64,000 bases of DNA from an uncultured Pelagibacteraceae bacterium (GCA_902540275.1 CACBMB010000002.1:87341-151340), one strand, 5' to 3'. Shown: positions 1-8,065, counted from the stretch's first letter. Notes: generated by a model from the sequence alone, not told the origin. Numbers and translations are program-made.

Positions 1-261
1 TGTTTCAATGCTTATTGGAGAGATAACATAGATATTTCTTTAGAAGAAAACTTAATTGAAATATTGAATAAATGTAAAATAGATAAGGGTCTATTTTTTA
101 ACAAAATCAAAGACGAAAAAATAAAAAACCAACTTAAAGAATTAACAAATCTTGCTTTTGATAAAGATGTATTTGGTGCACCAACTTTTATTGTTAATAA
201 TAAATTATTTTGGGGTCAAGATCGTTTGGATTATGCCTTAGATGAATATAACTCTATATAA
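1..261 (+). CDS. DsbA-family isomerase, C-terminal part (2-hydroxychromene-2-carboxylate isomerase-like), cut by window edge
   Basis: The frame is open from the first base, so this is the last 86 codons of a gene that begins outside the window. The start of the visible part (FNAYWRDNIDIS) and the end (FGAPTFIVNNKLFWGQDRLD) carry the cis-Pro 'GAPTF' loop and the 'FWGQDRLD' tail typical of the thioredoxin-fold 2-hydroxychromene-2-carboxylate isomerase/DsbA family. Members isomerise aromatic breakdown intermediates or act as glutathione-dependent oxidoreductases, and the true substrate here cannot be told. The internal TTG at 64 is not the real start because the homology runs through it. The 3' end overlaps the convergent rhodanese gene by 8 bp. 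Confidence 0.8.
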   Translation, partial: CFNAYWRDNIDISLEENLIEILNKCKIDKGLFFNKIKDEKIKNQLKELTNLAFDKDVFGAPTFIVNNKLFWGQDRLDYALDEYNSI

Positions 262-637
262 TTTTGAATTTACTTTGTTTAATCGATCCAAACCCACCAT
301 CTATATGAGATACTTTTTCAAATCCCATATCTTTTAATGTTTTTGCAGCTAATGCTGATCTTAAACCACCAGCACAAAATAAAACCATTTCTTTATTTAA
401 ATCTAGTTTCCCTTCTTTAAAATAAATACTTTCTGGATCTAACCAAAATTCGAGCATACCTCTCGGTATATGATTAGCACCTTGAACTTGACCTTCTTTT
501 TGAAGCTCCCGAATATCTCTAATATCTATCAAATTACACTTATTATCACTTTGCATCTTATATGCTTCATCTGTAGAAATTGTTTTAATTTGCTCAAGAG
601 CTTCAGAAACTAGAGATTGAGATGATTTGATAGCCAT
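254..637 (-). CDS. Rhodanese-like domain protein
   Basis: This is a 127-residue single rhodanese domain, probably cytoplasmic since no signal peptide is seen. Cys88 heads the active loop (CAGGLRS, 88-94), the position of the persulfide-forming cysteine. The N-terminal segment LIDIRDIRELQKEGQVQGANHIPRG (written here only by its features: an LIDIRD strand and an HIPRG turn near 36-60) is the usual CH2A-type rhodanese start. Such proteins move sulfane sulfur or act as thiosulfate sulfurtransferases, and the donor and acceptor are not evident from neighbours. It overlaps the preceding convergent gene by 8 bp. The start at 637 is the first in-frame ATG and leaves a 39-bp divergent gap to the gene at 677. 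Confidence 0.88.
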   Translation of the reverse strand: MAIKSSQSLVSEALEQIKTISTDEAYKMQSDNKCNLIDIRDIRELQKEGQVQGANHIPRGMLEFWLDPESIYFKEGKLDLNKEMVLFCAGGLRSALAAKTLKDMGFEKVSHIDGGFGSIKQSKFKII

Positions 638-676
638 AATATTGTAGATATTAATATCATAAATTTAAAAAAAAAA

Positions 677-1645
677 ATGAAAAAAATTTTTATTAAAATT
701 TGTAAATTTTTAGGTTTTGAAATAATCGATCAAAATAATTTTAATTCTCCTACATTAGATAAAGAACTTAATGAAGATCTTTCAATTTTAAATAAAAAAT
801 CAATAATTTTACCATTAGGAGAGGTAAAGATTTCAAGAAAAGTAAATTCTATTTTAATTATTTTGAGAATGAATACTGATATTGAAATTTGGGATCAAAA
901 TAAAAGAAGACTTTTTGAAAAACCAAAAATTGAGTATTCAAGAAGATCAATAAACTCTTTAATTAAATCAATTAATTTTTGTAAAAAAAAATATCCAAGT
1001 TTAAAGGTTAAAACAATAATTGTAGATGATAATTCAAATGAGGATAATTTAAAAACAATTAAAAAATTGATTGGAAATAATAATATTGAAATAGTTAAAT
1101 TAGACCATAATAAATATAAATCAGTAATTAAAGAGCAAAAAAATAATGAAACTTTCTCTAACTTAGCAAGTTTATTGCAAAGTTTTGAGATTGGAAAAGA
1201 AAAAGGTGAGGATTTAATTTTCTTTGTAGAAGACGACTACCTTCATTTTGAACCAATGTTAGAGGAGATGATAGCATCTTATGAGAGAATATCTTCTCAA
1301 ATTGAAAAGGATATTTTTATGTGTCCATCAGATTATCCATACCTATATATGACTAATGAAAAAACAAACATTCTTATTGGTAATAAAAGACATTGGAGAA
1401 CTATCAACAAAAGTTTGTGTACATTTTTAACAAGTAAAAATCTTTTAGATAAATATTGGGAAAAATTAAATCAAAATTGTTTAGATCGGCATGATCCATT
1501 TGAAAAATATATTAATGAAATTTATGAAAAAGAAATTTGTATTTCTCCATTAAAGAGTCTATCTCTTCACTTAACTAATGTTAATTCAAGCTACGGTCTT
1601 TCACCATTTATAAATTATAAAAAACTATGGGATGAAAATGAATGA
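677..1645 (+). CDS. Glycosyltransferase-like protein (GT-A fold suspected)
   Basis: This 322-residue soluble protein has a nucleotide-sugar-transferase look. A hydrophobic strand ending in IIVDDNS (about 114-120) resembles the GT2 nucleotide-binding loop, and EDDYLHFEP (about 185-193) resembles a DxD-type metal site. No signal peptide or clear membrane segment is visible. I do not recognise a specific family. It lies next to NAD kinase (convergent) and upstream of the tRNA and the surface-protein cassette, so it may belong functionally with the glycan island further right. ATG at 677 follows a run of A with no clear Shine-Dalgarno motif. Function as a glycosyltransferase is an inference from the two motifs only. 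Confidence 0.6.
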   Translation: MKKIFIKICKFLGFEIIDQNNFNSPTLDKELNEDLSILNKKSIILPLGEVKISRKVNSILIILRMNTDIEIWDQNKRRLFEKPKIEYSRRSINSLIKSINFCKKKYPSLKVKTIIVDDNSNEDNLKTIKKLIGNNNIEIVKLDHNKYKSVIKEQKNNETFSNLASLLQSFEIGKEKGEDLIFFVEDDYLHFEPMLEEMIASYERISSQIEKDIFMCPSDYPYLYMTNEKTNILIGNKRHWRTINKSLCTFLTSKNLLDKYWEKLNQNCLDRHDPFEKYINEIYEKEICISPLKSLSLHLTNVNSSYGLSPFINYKKLWDENE

Positions 1646-1654
1646 AAAAAAAAA

Positions 1655-2425
1655 TTAACTTGTTTCCTTTCTTAGCTGCTCTATTTTAATTTTTTTTTGT
1701 AAACTTCTACTTTGATCGTATAAAAGGTTAAATTTAATTTTTTTATTTGTCTTTATTATTATTTTTTTTGCATTTCTTACCTCAGAATTATCTGCAACAG
1801 CACTAATTGGTCTTTTTTTTGGATTTAGATTTGAAATTATTATTCTTGATCTATCATTTATGATTTTTCCCTTCCATCTTCTTGGTCTAAAAGGGCTGAT
1901 AGGTACAATTGATAATTTATTTGAATCAAGACTTAATATAGGTCCATGTACAGAAAGATTATAAGCAGTACTACCTGCAGGAGTTGAAACTAGTGCTCCA
2001 TCAGAAATTAATTTTTTAATTATTTGTTTTGATCCATAAGTGATTGAAAGTGATGCTGCTTGTCTACTTTGTCTTAAAACCGAAACCTCATTTATGGCAA
2101 TATATTTCTTGGTTTGATTTTTATTATTCTTAACAATCATTTCTAAAGGAGAGATGGTAATCATCTTTGCTTTTTGTAAATTTCTTATAATTTTTCCTTT
2201 TGAAAATTTGTTCATTAGAAAACCGTAGTTTCCAGAGTTAATGCCATAATATGATTTATTATTTCCTTTATTTTTTTTTAAGGTTTGAAGCATAAAACCA
2301 TCACCACCTATAACTATTGATATTTTATGAAAATTAATTTTCGACTTATTCAATTTATTTAATAAGATTGATTTTATCTTTAATGATTTTTTGTTTTTAT
2401 CGGCAATAATTTGAATTTTTTTCAT
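1655..2425 (-). CDS. nadK: NAD kinase
   Basis: This enzyme phosphorylates NAD to NADP using ATP in the cytoplasm. The 256-residue protein has the GGDG motif (about 40-43) in the IVIGGDGFML context, the NE pair (about 112-113), and the conserved SDGALVSTPAGSTAY block (about 141-155), all diagnostic of the NAD kinase fold. The reading frame stays open further upstream to 2467, but that extension runs into the tRNA-Leu gene, so the ATG at 2425 (MKKIQIIADK) is the correct start. That start lies only 5 bases after the encoded CCA of the tRNA and has no separate Shine-Dalgarno site. Tyr/Asn substrate residues look intact. Confidence 0.93.
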   Translation of the reverse strand: MKKIQIIADKNKKSLKIKSILLNKLNKSKINFHKISIVIGGDGFMLQTLKKNKGNNKSYYGINSGNYGFLMNKFSKGKIIRNLQKAKMITISPLEMIVKNNKNQTKKYIAINEVSVLRQSRQAASLSITYGSKQIIKKLISDGALVSTPAGSTAYNLSVHGPILSLDSNKLSIVPISPFRPRRWKGKIINDRSRIIISNLNPKKRPISAVADNSEVRNAKKIIIKTNKKIKFNLLYDQSRSLQKKIKIEQLRKETS

Positions 2426-2430
2426 TTTAG

Positions 2431-2516
2431 TGGTGCCCTCGGCCAGACTCGAACTGGCACTCCGCAAGCGGCAAGGATTTTAAGTCCTTTGTGTCTACCA
2501 ATTTCACCACGAGGGC
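2431..2516 (-). tRNA. tRNA-Leu (anticodon UAA)
   Basis: On the minus strand a 7-bp acceptor stem (GCCCTCG with CGAGGGC), an anticodon loop CTTAAAA with anticodon TAA at 2480-2482, a class II variable arm and a T-arm with TTCGAGTC are all present, followed by discriminator A and an encoded CCA (2431-2433). The long variable arm and UAA anticodon identify leucine. It is transcribed toward nadK, whose start codon is 5 bases downstream. It also sits about 70 bases from the left repeat of the surface-protein cassette. Confidence 0.97.
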
Positions 2517-2587
2517 ATTAATGAATTTCATGAGTGTTTATGCCAATATTTATAATTGAACAAGATGAATAAGTAAATTTTTTTTAT

Positions 2588-2620
2588 TTTATCTCCCCAG
2601 GTTCTAGTCTAGTTCTAGTT
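2588..2620. repeat. Left copy of 33-bp direct repeat
   Basis: These 33 bases match 4811-4843 at 32 of 33 positions in the same orientation, differing only at the c/a in TCTC[C/A]CCAGG. The last 20 bases (GTTCTAGTCTAGTTCTAGTT) contain an 8-bp unit GTTCTAGT twice. The two copies lie outside both ends of the autotransporter-like gene, 2.2 kb apart. The GGTTCTAGTCT part looks like a tRNA T-arm/B-box sequence, which could point to an old integration site. Confidence 0.9.
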
Positions 2621-2636
2621 ATCCCATATTATCCTA
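2621..2636. repeat. Left arm of a 16-bp imperfect inverted repeat
   Basis: ATCCCATATTATCCTA directly abuts the left 33-bp direct repeat. Its reverse complement occurs at 4902-4917 with one mismatch (15 of 16). Together with the direct repeat this brackets the gene at 2657-4789. Its role is unknown. It could be a recombination site arm or part of a transcription end signal. Confidence 0.7.
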
Positions 2637-2656
2637 TAGAGTTTTGGTTAAATTTA

Positions 2657-4789
2657 CTAAAATGTATTTACAATTTCTAGGGTTGCACCATATTCAGGTA
2701 TTTGACTCATCAAGCTATAATTCGAACTTATTCTGATATCGAAACCATTTAAATCTCTCTTATAACTCAAAGATGCTTTGTCATTATCTAAAGTCATAGC
2801 ATATTCAATATTGTCTGTTGGTATATAACCAAATCCTAAATATAAAGTATCGCTATGAGCATTATCACTTTGATTTCTCTCATAGATAGTCATTATGGAA
2901 AAACCATTATCGGTTACTAAATCAAATCCAATGTTTGCTCTTAAATTTTTAAAATCTTGATCAATTGATTTTATATATTCTTTAGTTTCCGATAGGTAAC
3001 GATAAGTAGCATCTGAAGACGGACTAAAATCTACTCCAAGTTCTAATCCACCATTTGGTTTAAACGTAAAAGAATTATAATCTAAAATATCACTTATGGT
3101 AAAACCAGCGGATATCATTCCAGTTTCAATTGTTTGAGCTTTGTAAACTAAAGCTGCAGGGCCTTTTTCTCTATATTTGGACAATTCTGTATAGCTTAAA
3201 TCAATTCTTAAATTAGGAGTAATATCAAAATTTTCTTTTTTATATATTGATAAGTAATTTAGTGAACCAAATATTTGTGCACCATCTCTCTCTCCTGTTC
3301 TAGTGCTACCTCCCCCTTTTCTAACATGATCAGTCTTCAATGTACTCACTCCAAGAATACCTTCAGTAAACTTTTCATCATCATGAGGAAAAGTTCCATA
3401 AACAGATAAACTAAAAGACTCAGTATCTAAATTAGTTCCAGATGTGCCAACATCGACTTCGTCATTACCAAATCTAAGAGCATAACCATATAATCTATTT
3501 TTGCTTATCTTTTTATCCATGCCAAGTGTAATACCTTTGGTATTAATTTTTTTAGATGATGAAGTAGATGTATCTCCAGCTCTACCAATACTTACACTAC
3601 CCTCACTCCAAAATGACCAATCATCTGATAATTTGTCTAGAACTTCATTTGTTTTATTTGATATAGGAATAATGTTAGAAAGCGATGCCACCATTGAATT
3701 AGAAAAGTTTAATCTAATATTTTGGTTACTTAATTGATCATTGGTTCTATGTCTTCTTAACCAATACATACGGTTAAGAACTGGGGTACTTGCTTGAATA
3801 GCAATTTGTTTTGCTGTTGCAGTTTGAGACTCGATTGAGCTTAAAATATCTTTACCCCCATCAGAAGTAGTTATTGGATCATCACAAGCACCATCAATTA
3901 CGCTCCAATTACAACTTAGGTTAAATTCATGAACTTTATTATTACTAGCATCCGAGGGACTATCATCAATGATAAACATTTTACTTCCATCATTACTAAA
4001 CACAACTTCTCTTGAATCTGCACTAACAGAACTTGTATCGAAGGTACCTTCAAGGGATCGAGTAGAAACATCATAAGGTGTAGTTAATTTAAACTGAGAA
4101 ATCTTATGCAAATTTTTTACTAAATCTCCAATACCTCTAATGGTATACATTTTAGTACCATCGTAATTAAAAGTAACTCCATCTATATAATTGTGAGTAG
4201 AACTTAGGTCTTCAGTATTAAGATGAGTAACTGTGGAGCTAAGATCAAATCCTGTGCTTAGTGAATATTCATGAATACGATGTTGGGAGTTATTTCCTGC
4301 ACCAGCAATAATCATTCTGGTACCATCATTATTAAATGCAATTGAATTTGCTCTCTTTTCTTGACCAGAGATAAAATATTCGCCATCAAATGTAGCAGTT
4401 GAAACATCAAATGCAGTGCTTAGTGAGTAGTAATCTACTGACTTTCTACCAGCATGGTTAACAATAAACATTTTTGTTCCATCGTTATTGAACACTACTT
4501 GTGTTGCTTGTGTATCACCACCTCTACTTACTCCAAAAGTGTTATTTACGATTGCCGTTGAAATGTCATATGGGGTAGTTAATATATGTTCGATAACTGC
4601 ATCCGATGCTCCACCATTTACAGTATACATTTTTGTACCATCATTATTAAAGTTAAGTCCCAAATAAAAGGCGTTATCAAGTGATTTGCTTTGCACAAAG
4701 GTTGGCTCCGCAATAGCTTTAGAAAAAAATAAAGCTAAAAAAAATACAATGTAATGAATTTTATAAATATTTTTACAACAATTAATCAT
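2657..4789 (-). CDS. Autotransporter-like outer-membrane surface protein with propeller-type repeats
   Basis: The 710-residue protein begins with a signal peptide (hydrophobic core about 12-24, probable cleavage after AIA at 27). Residues about 40-295 hold five repeats of roughly 50 residues, each with an F-N-N-D-G-T-K-M-[FY] core (near 47, 100, 152, 207, 264) followed by a Y-x-L-S-T-x-[FY]-D-[VI]-S-T strand, suggesting a beta-propeller-like passenger. After a linker near 300-380, residues about 388-710 have alternating amphipathic strands starting DDWSFWSEGSVSIG and ending in a terminal Phe, the usual signature of an autotransporter beta-barrel. The likely role is a surface-exposed adhesin or shield. 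No protease motif is seen. The gene is bracketed by direct and inverted repeats, stands alone, and is visibly less AT-biased than the glycan genes beside it, consistent with transfer as a cassette. Confidence 0.8.
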   Translation of the reverse strand: MINCCKNIYKIHYIVFFLALFFSKAIAEPTFVQSKSLDNAFYLGLNFNNDGTKMYTVNGGASDAVIEHILTTPYDISTAIVNNTFGVSRGGDTQATQVVFNNDGTKMFIVNHAGRKSVDYYSLSTAFDVSTATFDGEYFISGQEKRANSIAFNNDGTRMIIAGAGNNSQHRIHEYSLSTGFDLSSTVTHLNTEDLSSTHNYIDGVTFNYDGTKMYTIRGIGDLVKNLHKISQFKLTTPYDVSTRSLEGTFDTSSVSADSREVVFSNDGSKMFIIDDSPSDASNNKVHEFNLSCNWSVIDGACDDPITTSDGGKDILSSIESQTATAKQIAIQASTPVLNRMYWLRRHRTNDQLSNQNIRLNFSNSMVASLSNIIPISNKTNEVLDKLSDDWSFWSEGSVSIGRAGDTSTSSSKKINTKGITLGMDKKISKNRLYGYALRFGNDEVDVGTSGTNLDTESFSLSVYGTFPHDDEKFTEGILGVSTLKTDHVRKGGGSTRTGERDGAQIFGSLNYLSIYKKENFDITPNLRIDLSYTELSKYREKGPAALVYKAQTIETGMISAGFTISDILDYNSFTFKPNGGLELGVDFSPSSDATYRYLSETKEYIKSIDQDFKNLRANIGFDLVTDNGFSIMTIYERNQSDNAHSDTLYLGFGYIPTDNIEYAMTLDNDKASLSYKRDLNGFDIRISSNYSLMSQIPEYGATLEIVNTF

Positions 4790-4810
4790 TAGTAAATTTA
4801 TTTTATTATA

Positions 4811-4843
4811 TTTATCTCACCAGGTTCTAGTCTAGTTCTAGTT
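4811..4843. repeat. Right copy of 33-bp direct repeat
   Basis: This copy matches 2588-2620 at 32 of 33 positions in the same orientation. It lies 21 bases upstream of the start codon of the autotransporter-like gene on the minus strand, so it falls within that gene's promoter or leader region, while the left copy falls just past its 3' end. Confidence 0.9.
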
Positions 4844-4901
4844 TGACAAAATTTATTATTCATATTTTTCAATAAAAATAAATATAAGTTCTATAAAAGT
4901 G

Positions 4902-4917
4902 TAGGATTATATGGGAT
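4902..4917. repeat. Right arm of the 16-bp imperfect inverted repeat
   Basis: TAGGATTATATGGGAT is the reverse complement of 2621-2636 apart from one base. It lies 58 bases outside the right direct repeat, unlike the left arm, which abuts its repeat. Confidence 0.7.
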
Positions 4918-4918
4918 T

Positions 4919-4948
4919 TGAGACTGAATGAGACTATATGAGATCAGG
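4919..4948. repeat. Three tandem 10-bp units
   Basis: Three consecutive imperfect units are seen: TGAGACTGAA, TGAGACTATA and TGAGATCAGG. The shared core is TGAGA[CT]. They follow the right inverted-repeat arm directly. A 10-bp period is one helical turn, so the same face would be presented three times, as expected for cooperative protein binding. No function is known. Confidence 0.6.
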
Positions 4949-4975
4949 TTAGTCACACTAAGGTATTTTTTATTT

Positions 4976-6610
4976 TTACTTATAATTTTTATTTGAAATA
5001 ATATCAAAAATTAAAAATTTGACATGTTTTTTATTTGAAATATCTTGATTGCCAATCGGTGCTGAACCATACCATCCAATAAAATATTCAAAATTATCTA
5101 TTTCTTTTTGCCTAGGTTCTGCAATTTTGTTTGAAATAATCATTAAAGGATTATTCACAAAATTATTATCCTTAATCCTGACAAAATTTTTTTGAAAAGC
5201 AAAGATAAAAGCAAAAATTAAAAAAAAATTTACAAGATAATTTTTTTTTTTGATTATTTGATTATTAGATCTCAAAAAAGAAATTAAAAAAATCATTAAG
5301 GAAATTAACAAATGATGATTCATTCTTAACACTGGATTTTTAAAGAAATAGATAACTAATGAAAAAATTACTATAAAAAAAAGAGAAATTCGTAAAATAT
5401 CTAAATTTATGATTTGTTTTTTAAATGCACTATTTCTATATGTAAGATAAGTAGCTAAAATTACTAAAAAAATTGTAAAAAAATATTCTAGTATTTCTAT
5501 TTTTCCTCTTTCAAACGAGGTAGAGAACCAATTAAAATCTTTAATATAATCAAATTGACTAAGGTTCCCTGAATATGAATTCCATGATTTATTAATTAAT
5601 TCACTCATAGATGAAAATTCAGATGAACCCAAATGATTAGACCATGACAAAAATTTTAAACAAGTAAACTCTAAAGGAAAAATTAAACATCCAGAACTAA
5701 ATATATTTTTAAGTAAAAAAATTAAAACTGGAATTATAATAAATATTAATTGATATTTTCTATTCATTATTTTTTTTCTATTTGTAAAAAAAATAAGAAT
5801 AGAGATTGTTAAAATGGGTAAATATATTATTTTAATCGAAATAATGATAATAGATATCAAAAATAAAATGATAAAATTATTTATAAAATCTTTGTTTTTA
5901 AGAGTTATAAAAAATTTATAATAATAATAGATTAAAAAACAAAACAATAAAGTTGCTGGTCTATCAATTCCAAATTCTTTCAATCTTGTATATTTAATTA
6001 AAATAAATAATAAAATAGAAAATACTAGTTTATTAAAAAAACTGTCACTTTTTTTATTAAAATTTATTTCACTTAGAAATAATGACAAAATTAAAAATAA
6101 AATTAAACCGTTTAAGACATGAATATCAATCAATCTTGAATGGTCAAAATTAAAATACGAATGACCTGTCAACCATAGAGATGTAGTACCGTACGCAGGA
6201 TGTAAAAAACTATTCCCCCAAATTACTTTCATTTCATCTGAATTAGTAATAGAACCATAATGATAATGCTCCAAATCATCTGAAAAATTACTTCCATAAA
6301 TATTAGCTAACATTAATATTCCTACTAAAAAAATTATTTTCAAATTTACTTTTGCATTTCTAAAAAAAATTTTTTGGTTAAGAAATAGAAAAGCTAATGA
6401 AAAAAGGAAATTAATAATTATAACAATATCACTTAAAGGAACAAAAAAATTGATTAATGGAGAAATAATTAAAGTTAACAACAAACCTAGTAAACTTATT
6501 TCGTAAAAATTAAATTCAATTTTTGATTTTAATAATTTTTTCAAAAAAAATAAACCATTGGAGTAAATTATAAAAATGAATAAAAAACTGTGAAAAAAAA
6601 CTGTACTCAA
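4976..6610 (-). CDS. Polytopic membrane protein of the surface-glycan island (GT-C-like suspected)
   Basis: This 544-residue protein has about ten to twelve strongly hydrophobic segments spread from residue 5 to about 470, with a short soluble C-terminus. Between the early segments lies a polar loop with FSDDLEHYHYGS and NSFLHPAYGTTSLW, where acidic residues sit just after a membrane segment. That arrangement resembles the catalytic first loop of GT-C lipid-linked-sugar transferases and O-antigen processing enzymes. It is last in a minus-strand run GT2, methyltransferase, membrane protein, and its start overlaps the methyltransferase stop by 4 bp. I do not recognise a firm family. The GT-C role is inferred from topology, the acidic loop and context. 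Confidence 0.6.
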   Translation of the reverse strand: MSTVFFHSFLFIFIIYSNGLFFLKKLLKSKIEFNFYEISLLGLLLTLIISPLINFFVPLSDIVIIINFLFSLAFLFLNQKIFFRNAKVNLKIIFLVGILMLANIYGSNFSDDLEHYHYGSITNSDEMKVIWGNSFLHPAYGTTSLWLTGHSYFNFDHSRLIDIHVLNGLILFLILSLFLSEINFNKKSDSFFNKLVFSILLFILIKYTRLKEFGIDRPATLLFCFLIYYYYKFFITLKNKDFINNFIILFLISIIIISIKIIYLPILTISILIFFTNRKKIMNRKYQLIFIIIPVLIFLLKNIFSSGCLIFPLEFTCLKFLSWSNHLGSSEFSSMSELINKSWNSYSGNLSQFDYIKDFNWFSTSFERGKIEILEYFFTIFLVILATYLTYRNSAFKKQIINLDILRISLFFIVIFSLVIYFFKNPVLRMNHHLLISLMIFLISFLRSNNQIIKKKNYLVNFFLIFAFIFAFQKNFVRIKDNNFVNNPLMIISNKIAEPRQKEIDNFEYFIGWYGSAPIGNQDISNKKHVKFLIFDIISNKNYK

Positions 6611-7284
6611 TTTTTATTTCCAATTAAAATTAAATTTGACTTAAATAAAAGAAAGTGAATACTTTTAATTGAAAAATTACTATGATCTAATTTTTTCATA
6701 ATTAAAATTAAATCGTTGTGAGAAAGAAGGTTCAAATTTTCCTCCTTTGATAAAATTTTAAAACCAAGTAATGACAAAAATATTCTATGAATTTTTTTTG
6801 GTAACCAATGTAAAAAAGGAATTTTTGTATGAAAATCAATTGGGTGAAATCTATTGGGTGTTATAATTATAAAATATTTTTTACTTAAATTTATAATATT
6901 TTCGCACATTTTTACTTGATTTTCAAAACTTCCAACATGTTCTATTGTTGCATTCGAAATTACTAAATCAGATTTAAATTCGTCTAAATCAGCCTCTAAA
7001 AAATTTTCAGTAATTGATTTTTGTAATTTTTTCCTAAAAAAATTTGAATCTATTTTTTGATCTGTGATAGATTTATACAATTCAAAATTTTTTAAATTTC
7101 TGACAATAAAATTACTTGAGGGATTTTCTGTATCTTCGGTAGTGCCAATATCTAATACATCTTTAAGATTTTTATCTTTTAGAAAATTATCAATAACTTT
7201 TAGAATTTCCTTTCTTTTTTTATGAGTAATTTTATCTATAAAAGATAAATGAAAGTTAGAATAAATTTTATTTTTTGAGGACAT
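6607..7284 (-). CDS. SAM-dependent methyltransferase (class I)
   Basis: This 225-residue protein has a Rossmann-type start VLDIGTTED (about 43-51), corresponding to SAM-binding motif I, and a later strand DLVISNATIEHV (about 105-116), the usual post-II/motif IV pattern of class I methyltransferases. The target is unknown, but its place between a GT2 glycosyltransferase and a polytopic membrane protein suggests a sugar or lipid-linked glycan substrate. Motif I is degenerate (GTTED in place of G-x-G-x-G), so activity is less certain than the fold. It overlaps the next gene by 4 bp and starts 11 bp after the upstream gene's stop. Confidence 0.7.
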   Translation of the reverse strand: MSSKNKIYSNFHLSFIDKITHKKRKEILKVIDNFLKDKNLKDVLDIGTTEDTENPSSNFIVRNLKNFELYKSITDQKIDSNFFRKKLQKSITENFLEADLDEFKSDLVISNATIEHVGSFENQVKMCENIINLSKKYFIIITPNRFHPIDFHTKIPFLHWLPKKIHRIFLSLLGFKILSKEENLNLLSHNDLILIMKKLDHSNFSIKSIHFLLFKSNLILIGNKN

Positions 7285-7295
7285 AATTTAATTCT

Positions 7296-7985
7296 TTAAT
7301 TAAATAAATTATATTTAAAAATACATCTGATAGCACTAAAACCATCTTTCCAAGTAATTTTTTTTCCTTCATTATATTTTCTTCCAAAATATGAAATCCC
7401 AACCTCGTACAATCTTAAAGATCTTTTTGCAATTTTAGCTGTCACTTCTGGTTCAAAACCAAATCTATTCTCTTTGAGATCAATGTTTTTAATAATATCT
7501 GTTTTAAATGCTTTATATCCAACTTCCATATCGCTTAGGTTCAAATTAGTAAAAATATTTGAAAGTAAAGTTAAAATTTTATTTCCTACCGTATGCCAGA
7601 AATACAAAACTCTTTTTTTATCAGAACCAATAAACCTTGAACCATAAACTACATCTGCCACACCAAGTTTAAATGGCTCTAAAAGTTTTTCATAATCTTT
7701 TGGATCATACTCTAAATCTGCATCTTGAATAATTAACACTTCCCCTGTTGCTGCCTCTATTCCTTTTCTAATTGAATATCCTTTTCCATAATTATCATCA
7801 TTTAAAATAAGTTTATGAATTTTATCTTTTAATTTTGTATCTATTATACTTCTGGAAGAATCTGTTGAATAATCGTCTACAATAATGATTTCTAAATTTA
7901 AATCTTTTAAATCTAAAATTTTATTTATAATTTTTTCTATCGTTTTTTCCTCATTATAACAGGGTATTAAAATACTTATTTTCAT
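7296..7985 (-). CDS. GT2 glycosyltransferase, polyprenyl-phosphate sugar synthase-like
   Basis: This 229-residue protein begins MKISILIPCYNEE and has IIIVDDYSTDSS (about 34-44), GKGYSIRKGIE (68-77) and IIQDADLEYDP (85-95), the motifs of dolichol/polyprenyl-phosphate mannose synthases. Such enzymes load a sugar from a nucleotide donor onto a lipid carrier at the inner face of the membrane. There is no C-terminal membrane anchor, as in the short soluble DPM1 type. It is the first gene of a minus-strand operon leading into a methyltransferase and a membrane protein. A paralogue lies at 12474-13175. The sugar is unknown. Confidence 0.88.
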   Translation of the reverse strand: MKISILIPCYNEEKTIEKIINKILDLKDLNLEIIIVDDYSTDSSRSIIDTKLKDKIHKLILNDDNYGKGYSIRKGIEAATGEVLIIQDADLEYDPKDYEKLLEPFKLGVADVVYGSRFIGSDKKRVLYFWHTVGNKILTLLSNIFTNLNLSDMEVGYKAFKTDIIKNIDLKENRFGFEPEVTAKIAKRSLRLYEVGISYFGRKYNEGKKITWKDGFSAIRCIFKYNLFN

Positions 7986-8033
7986 TACAATTTTTATTTT
8001 TTACACTAAAATCTTGTTTACATTAAATATTAA

Positions 8034-8064
8034 TTTATTAATGAGTTGTATTAGCATTAATAAA
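8034..8064. promoter_or_regulatory. Inverted repeat in divergent intergenic region, candidate operator
   Basis: A 10-bp perfect inverted repeat (TTTATTAATG, 11-base spacer, CATTAATAAA) lies in the 80-bp gap between the divergent genes at 7985 and 8066, ending one base before the ATG at 8066. The arm spacing of about two helical turns centre to centre fits a dimeric regulator. It could instead form an mRNA hairpin that blocks the ribosome site of the rightward gene. Chance is not excluded in DNA this AT-rich. Confidence 0.5.
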
Positions 8065-8065
8065 A

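Noticed and set aside
2426..2467. A 14-codon N-terminal extension of nadK
   Set aside because: It would translate part of the tRNA-Leu gene. The family-typical start is at 2425.
2657..4789. Two-partner or RTX-type toxin reading of the surface protein
   Set aside because: There are no RTX nonapeptides or TPS domain. The C-terminus fits an autotransporter barrel better.
4919..4948. CRISPR array
   Set aside because: Only three 10-bp units with no spacers and no cas genes. They are a short tandem repeat.
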